Positions 33,845-36,314 of a stretch of 36,314 nt of DNA are shown here, in pieces. This DNA comes from CAZMGY01 sp964565945 [NCBI: uncultured bacterium] (GTDB lineage Bacteria; GCA-001730085). Location: contig CAZMGY010000025.1 of assembly GCA_964565945.1 (NCBI GenBank), positions 1-36,314 of the forward strand. The letters run 5' to 3'. The notes beneath the pieces are model-generated. The model was given only the letters and a program-made list of their open reading frames with translations. It had not been told where the DNA came from and did no database searches. The position numbers were made by a program, and so were the translations under genes. Position 1 is the first letter of the stretch. Each line of letters begins with the position of its first letter.

Positions 33845-34890
33845 ATAAGATTAATCCTTTCAAGTATCTTTTTTGCCATTGCCTGAATAGCAGGAACAGC
33901 AACAGAATTACCAAACTGTTTATATGCTTGTCCATCAGAAACCACAATTTTAAATTTATCAGGATAACCTTGTAATCTTGCCCACTCTCTAGGGGTCATT
34001 TTGCGTATACCTTCCCGATTTACTTCTCCTTTAATATGCGTCACAGGAATAAAATTAGTTAATTTCTTATCAATAACCAAATTTCTTTCTCTGCCCATAC
34101 CACCAACAACAATTGCATTTGATATCCCTGTATCTTCTATAATTTCATATCCAAAGCCATTGCCCTTACTTTCATGTCTTGCCTTATGATTTTTAAGAGT
34201 TTCTAAATATTGTGTTGATAAATAATACTTAACAGAAACTTCCTTTTCTTCTAAAATATCTTTGACTTTAACTTTAATATCAAGCGAAGACGGATATTCA
34301 AAATCTTTAATACCTAAGTCACCTCTAAATCCAACAATAAAAATTCTTTCTCTATTTTGAGGAACTCCAAAATCTTTTGCATTAATAGTTTGAGGGTCTG
34401 GCACATAATAGCCTAAATCATTTCTTAAAACATGTAATATTGTAGATAAAGTTTTTCCTTTATCATGATTAAGTAAACCTTTTACATTTTCAAGAAAAAA
34501 AGCTTTAGGCTTTTTCCTCTTTATAATTTCTGCAACATCAAAGAAAAGAGTACCTCTTATATCTTCAACCCCCCCCCTTTTACCAGCTATTGAAAAAGCC
34601 TGACAAGGAAAACCTGCACACAATATATCAAAATTATCCGGGATATAACTCTTTGTTTCTTCCTTTGTGATATCAGCAAAGGGAATTTCACCAAAATTAG
34701 CTTCATATGTCTTTTTTGAATATGTATCCCATTCACTTGTAAAGATACATTTGCCACCTAAATTTTGAAATGCAAGTCTAAAACCACCTATACCAGCAAA
34801 CAAGTCAATAAATTTAAATTTAGGGGATTCAAATTCAGGAAATGGGATATTTTTTTTTAAATCGTTAATTGATATCGTTTCTAACTTCAT
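33841..34890 (-). CDS. C5-cytosine DNA methyltransferase, HpaII-like
   Basis: The ATG at 34890 has a GAGAGG site and gives 349 residues; an upstream frame from 34923 is less likely. All key motifs are intact: I FIDLFAGIGGFRLAF (about 27-41), IV AGFPCQAFS with catalytic Cys96, VI FFLENVKGL, VIII QNRERIFIVGF and X YKQFGNSVAVPAI. The target-recognition segment KGNGFGYE is like that of enzymes recognising CCGG, so CCGG methylation is inferred. The reading frame contains nine consecutive Gs (codons 105-108). It overlaps the vsr relic upstream and the restriction stub downstream, the order vsr-M-R of a compact restriction-modification set. It is the only intact gene in the island. Confidence 0.9.
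   Translation of the reverse strand: MKLETISINDLKKNIPFPEFESPKFKFIDLFAGIGGFRLAFQNLGGKCIFTSEWDTYSKKTYEANFGEIPFADITKEETKSYIPDNFDILCAGFPCQAFSIAGKRGGVEDIRGTLFFDVAEIIKRKKPKAFFLENVKGLLNHDKGKTLSTILHVLRNDLGYYVPDPQTINAKDFGVPQNRERIFIVGFRGDLGIKDFEYPSSLDIKVKVKDILEEKEVSVKYYLSTQYLETLKNHKARHESKGNGFGYEIIEDTGISNAIVVGGMGRERNLVIDKKLTNFIPVTHIKGEVNREGIRKMTPREWARLQGYPDKFKIVVSDGQAYKQFGNSVAVPAIQAMAKKILERINLI
34569..34577 (-). repeat. G9 homopolymer inside the methyltransferase gene
   Basis: Nine consecutive G on the coding strand, covering codons Arg105-Gly-Gly-Val108, just after the catalytic motif IV. At nine the frame is open; loss or gain of one G would truncate the enzyme. This is the kind of tract that mediates slipped-strand phase variation. 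Confidence 0.75.
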
Positions 34891-35263
34891 AAATAAGCCT
34901 CTCAATTTTTTCAAAACAAACACTTAAGTTTTTCTTAATTTCTTTGCCCCAAAATCTTAAAACCCTCTACCCAGCTCTTTCTATATTTTTTTTAATTTTA
35001 TTATGCCAAAAATCCACATTGCTCTTGTGGTCATATTTTCTTTTTTCCCAGTCTTTTCCCTACCACAATTCACTACCACAAAAGATTGCTATTCTCAAAG
35101 ACTTAAATGTTAAATCCGGCTTACCAAAAACAGTTTTATCATTTTTTCTATATCGGTATCCCTTATGCCAGAGAGCTTTTGCAAGTTCTTGTTCTATCTT
35201 AGAACCTTTATTTTTAACAGCTCTCATATTTTTTTGTCTTTGTTCTTTCGTTAATTTATTCAT
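34865..35263 (-). pseudogene. vsr: Very short patch repair endonuclease (Vsr) pseudogene
   Basis: Vsr nicks T:G mismatches that arise from deamination of 5-methylcytosine. The frame opens MNKLTKEQRQKNMRAVKNKG, SKIEQELAKALWHKGYRYRK and FGKPDLTFKSLRIAIFC, a standard Vsr start. It is cut by a TAG at 35062 where the conserved FWHG should be (SELW then stop, GKDWEKRKYDHKSNVDFWHN follows). A second TAG is at 34969 after KKNIERAG, where about a dozen residues of the NIERD..VN region are missing, and RVLRFWGKEIKKNL follows in the same phase. The frame ends at 34865 inside the methyltransferase gene. Two stops and a deletion make it inactive. Confidence 0.85.
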
Positions 35264-35376
35264 AAGAATACCAAAATAAAACTTTGCAAAAAATTATAAT
35301 ATAAGATAGACAAAATCGGAAGGCTAAAACATTTAAACTCACGCAATTTTCAATAAACAAGTTCTAACATTGTCTA
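35264..35376 (-). promoter_or_regulatory. Upstream region of the vsr/methyltransferase set
   Basis: This AT-rich stretch contains a perfect TATAAT on the minus strand (35298-35293), about 30 bases upstream of the vsr ATG, without a clear -35. It is the likely old promoter of the vsr-methyltransferase set. No coding potential is seen. Confidence 0.4.
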
Positions 35377-35420
35377 ACCAGCGACCCTTTTCGAGCACTC
35401 CAGCAAGTAAGACCCGCAAA
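35377..35420 (-). repeat. Relic copy of part of the neighbouring surface-protein gene
   Basis: A stretch of about 40 bases closely resembles 36068-36111, inside the large-protein gene, with several substitutions and one inserted base. In the gene it encodes FAGITRWSTEKSRW. In the relic the same strand reads FAGLTCWS and then, after the inserted base, EKGRW. It is therefore the remains of a paralogous gene or domain. Confidence 0.6.
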
Positions 35421-35442
35421 ATGAAATAGTAATATAAAAAAG

Positions 35443-35475
35443 AAAAACCCCCTGGTTTTCACCATGGGGTTTTCA
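35443..35475 (-). terminator. Rho-independent terminator of the large-protein gene
   Basis: On the minus strand GAAAACCCC and GGGGTTTTTC form the arms around a short loop, followed by TTTTCTTTTTT. It lies about 30 bases after the stop codon at 35502. Confidence 0.75.
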
Positions 35476-35501
35476 CAAATTTCTTCTGTATCCCATCGCT
35501 C

Positions 35502-36314
35502 TCAGGCGCTATACAAGGTCGAGTTCCGTTCAAACGTTTGAGCTAAGCTTACTCCTTTAATGACCCATGTTCCCTCCACAATAGCAGAGAAAGATGCTCC
35601 TCTTTGCTTAGCATCCAACGTATTTTGAGCCATATTAATCAATAATAATAGCTTATGAACAAGTCTTTGCAGATCTTTGTTACCAATAGCTTGGGCCAGC
35701 TTAATAGCCTCACCCAAACCCTTTACCGAATCACTAGGAACAGCCAGCGCCTCTAAACCCAAATCTTGAATCGTACCAACATTATTCTGGTACGCCCTTA
35801 ATCCTAGCACTAAATCTTCTAACTCGCTCACCTTCCTGTTAGCCATTGCTAAAGCATGAACTTTAGCATTGAATGCACCCAGAGCTATAATATACGCCTT
35901 ACTATCCGCCGTAATAGCCTCAGAAGTTAAACCATAGCGGGTAAGCATTTCTGCTTCCGAGGTAGCCCCAGCTTCTGTCATCATCAAAGCTTTGATACCT
36001 TCAAACAAAGCCGTATATTCAAACACAGCCTCCGAAGGAAAGCTTTCTTTAACTCGAACAACTCCAACCCAACGACTCTTTTCGGTACTCCAGCGAGTAA
36101 TACCCGCAAACGGACTATCTTCTGATTTATCAGTAAGATAAACTGTTTCTGTTTTAAGCTCACCACCACCCGTTTCTCTAAACTGAACTTGTTTTTGAGT
36201 TATACCGCGAGCGCCAGTATCAAAAGGCCTAGCTTGACCTTTAAATCCTTGAACACGACTAGCAACTTCTAGGCTTACCAATTCCCCCCCCAAATCTAAG
36301 GTTAAGTAACTACC
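35502..36314 (-). CDS. C-terminal part of a large, probably surface or repeat protein (partial)
   Basis: The frame is open from the right edge to a stop at 35502, giving 271 visible residues; the start is outside. The sequence is low in cysteine and rich in Ala, Leu and Glu. The first 110 residues look beta-rich (SPFAGITRWSTEKSRWVGVV), the rest alpha-helical (AFNAKVHALAMANRKVSELE, LVLGLRAYQNN). No known catalytic motif is visible. A relic of the FAGITRWSTEKSRW block occurs downstream at 35377-35420, so the gene belongs to a family with more than one copy. A G8 tract lies in the visible N-terminal part. Surface location is an inference from composition only. Confidence 0.6.
   Translation of the reverse strand, partial: GSYLTLDLGGELVSLEVASRVQGFKGQARPFDTGARGITQKQVQFRETGGGELKTETVYLTDKSEDSPFAGITRWSTEKSRWVGVVRVKESFPSEAVFEYTALFEGIKALMMTEAGATSEAEMLTRYGLTSEAITADSKAYIIALGAFNAKVHALAMANRKVSELEDLVLGLRAYQNNVGTIQDLGLEALAVPSDSVKGLGEAIKLAQAIGNKDLQRLVHKLLLLINMAQNTLDAKQRGASFSAIVEGTWVIKGVSLAQTFERNSTLYSA
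36284..36291 (-). repeat. G8 homopolymer in the large-protein gene
   Basis: Eight consecutive G on the coding strand, encoding part of DLGGELVSLE. The frame is open at this length. Together with the G9 tract in the methyltransferase gene it is the second long G tract inside a coding region in the last 2 kb. Confidence 0.6.

Noticed and set aside
33841-34890. Assigning the C5 methyltransferase as the DISARM methylase DrmMII
   Set aside because: It lies on the opposite strand to drmB/drmC, is only 349 residues, overlaps an HpaII-type restriction gene and a vsr gene, and its recognition region is HpaII-like. It belongs to a separate restriction-modification set.
31016-35500. A complete mobile element with integrase and attachment repeats
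   Set aside because: No integrase, transposase or direct repeat of the ssrA 3' end could be found in the window.
1-36314. CRISPR arrays or long tandem repeats
   Set aside because: No regularly spaced repeats of 20-40 bases were seen on reading both strands.

Overview
The window looks like chromosome from a low-GC Gram-negative bacterium. It has Lgt and LspA for lipoproteins, an OmpA-domain lipoprotein, an NlpD-like lipoprotein, TldD/TldE and a type IV pilin. Two hints point to the PVC side of the tree (an Omnitrophota- or Chlamydiae-like lineage). One is the run ileS, TraR/DksA, lspA, lgt, rluD. The other is a one-piece tmRNA with a long tag of the kind I associate with chlamydial relatives. 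There is no 16S gene here, so this placement is tentative. Nearly all genes read on the minus strand.

Layout. 1-8305: envelope and translation genes in tightly packed, overlapping order (a partial secreted protein, a secreted hypothetical, rluD, lgt, lspA, traR, ileS, purine nucleoside phosphorylase, prepilin, tsaD). 8302-12603: an arsenosugar-type cluster (TIGR04283 and TIGR04282 glycosyltransferases, radical SAM ArsS, a YHS metal-binding protein and an ECF sigma factor). Its ArsM methyltransferase survives only as two end fragments, and a plus-strand ammonium-transporter relic lies inside the cluster. 12604-17397: a relic, a dimeric dUTPase (plus strand), thioredoxin-type arsenate reductase, MnmD, RmuC, a stop-interrupted gene, tRNA-Met and tRNA-Leu. 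17394-24741: the heat-shock operon hrcA-grpE-dnaK-dnaJ behind a CIRCE operator, continuing into serA and a YhcC-type radical SAM gene. 24785-30509: an envelope/protease run (tldE, tldD, NlpD-like lipoprotein, bitopic acidic protein, OmpA lipoprotein, M50 protease). 30563-31074: ssrA with its terminator.

31079-35300 is an AT-rich accessory island directly after ssrA. It holds decayed defence genes: drmB and drmC of a DISARM system (5'-truncated, with frameshifts, stops and a deletion), then on the minus strand a vsr endonuclease relic, one intact HpaII-like C5 cytosine methyltransferase carrying a G9 tract, and a 34-residue stub of its HpaII-type restriction enzyme. From 35377 to the end there is a 44-bp relic of a surface-protein paralogue, a terminator, and the 3' end of a large protein gene that carries a G8 tract.

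The main result is the pattern of decay. The core operons are intact and overlapping, whereas almost every accessory system (arsenosugar synthesis, ammonium uptake, DISARM, the restriction-modification/Vsr set) has lost its key enzyme. I did not find a clearly new system. The best candidates for follow-up are the sigma-factor/YHS/ArsS cluster that lacks ArsM, and the orphan, possibly phase-variable methyltransferase.
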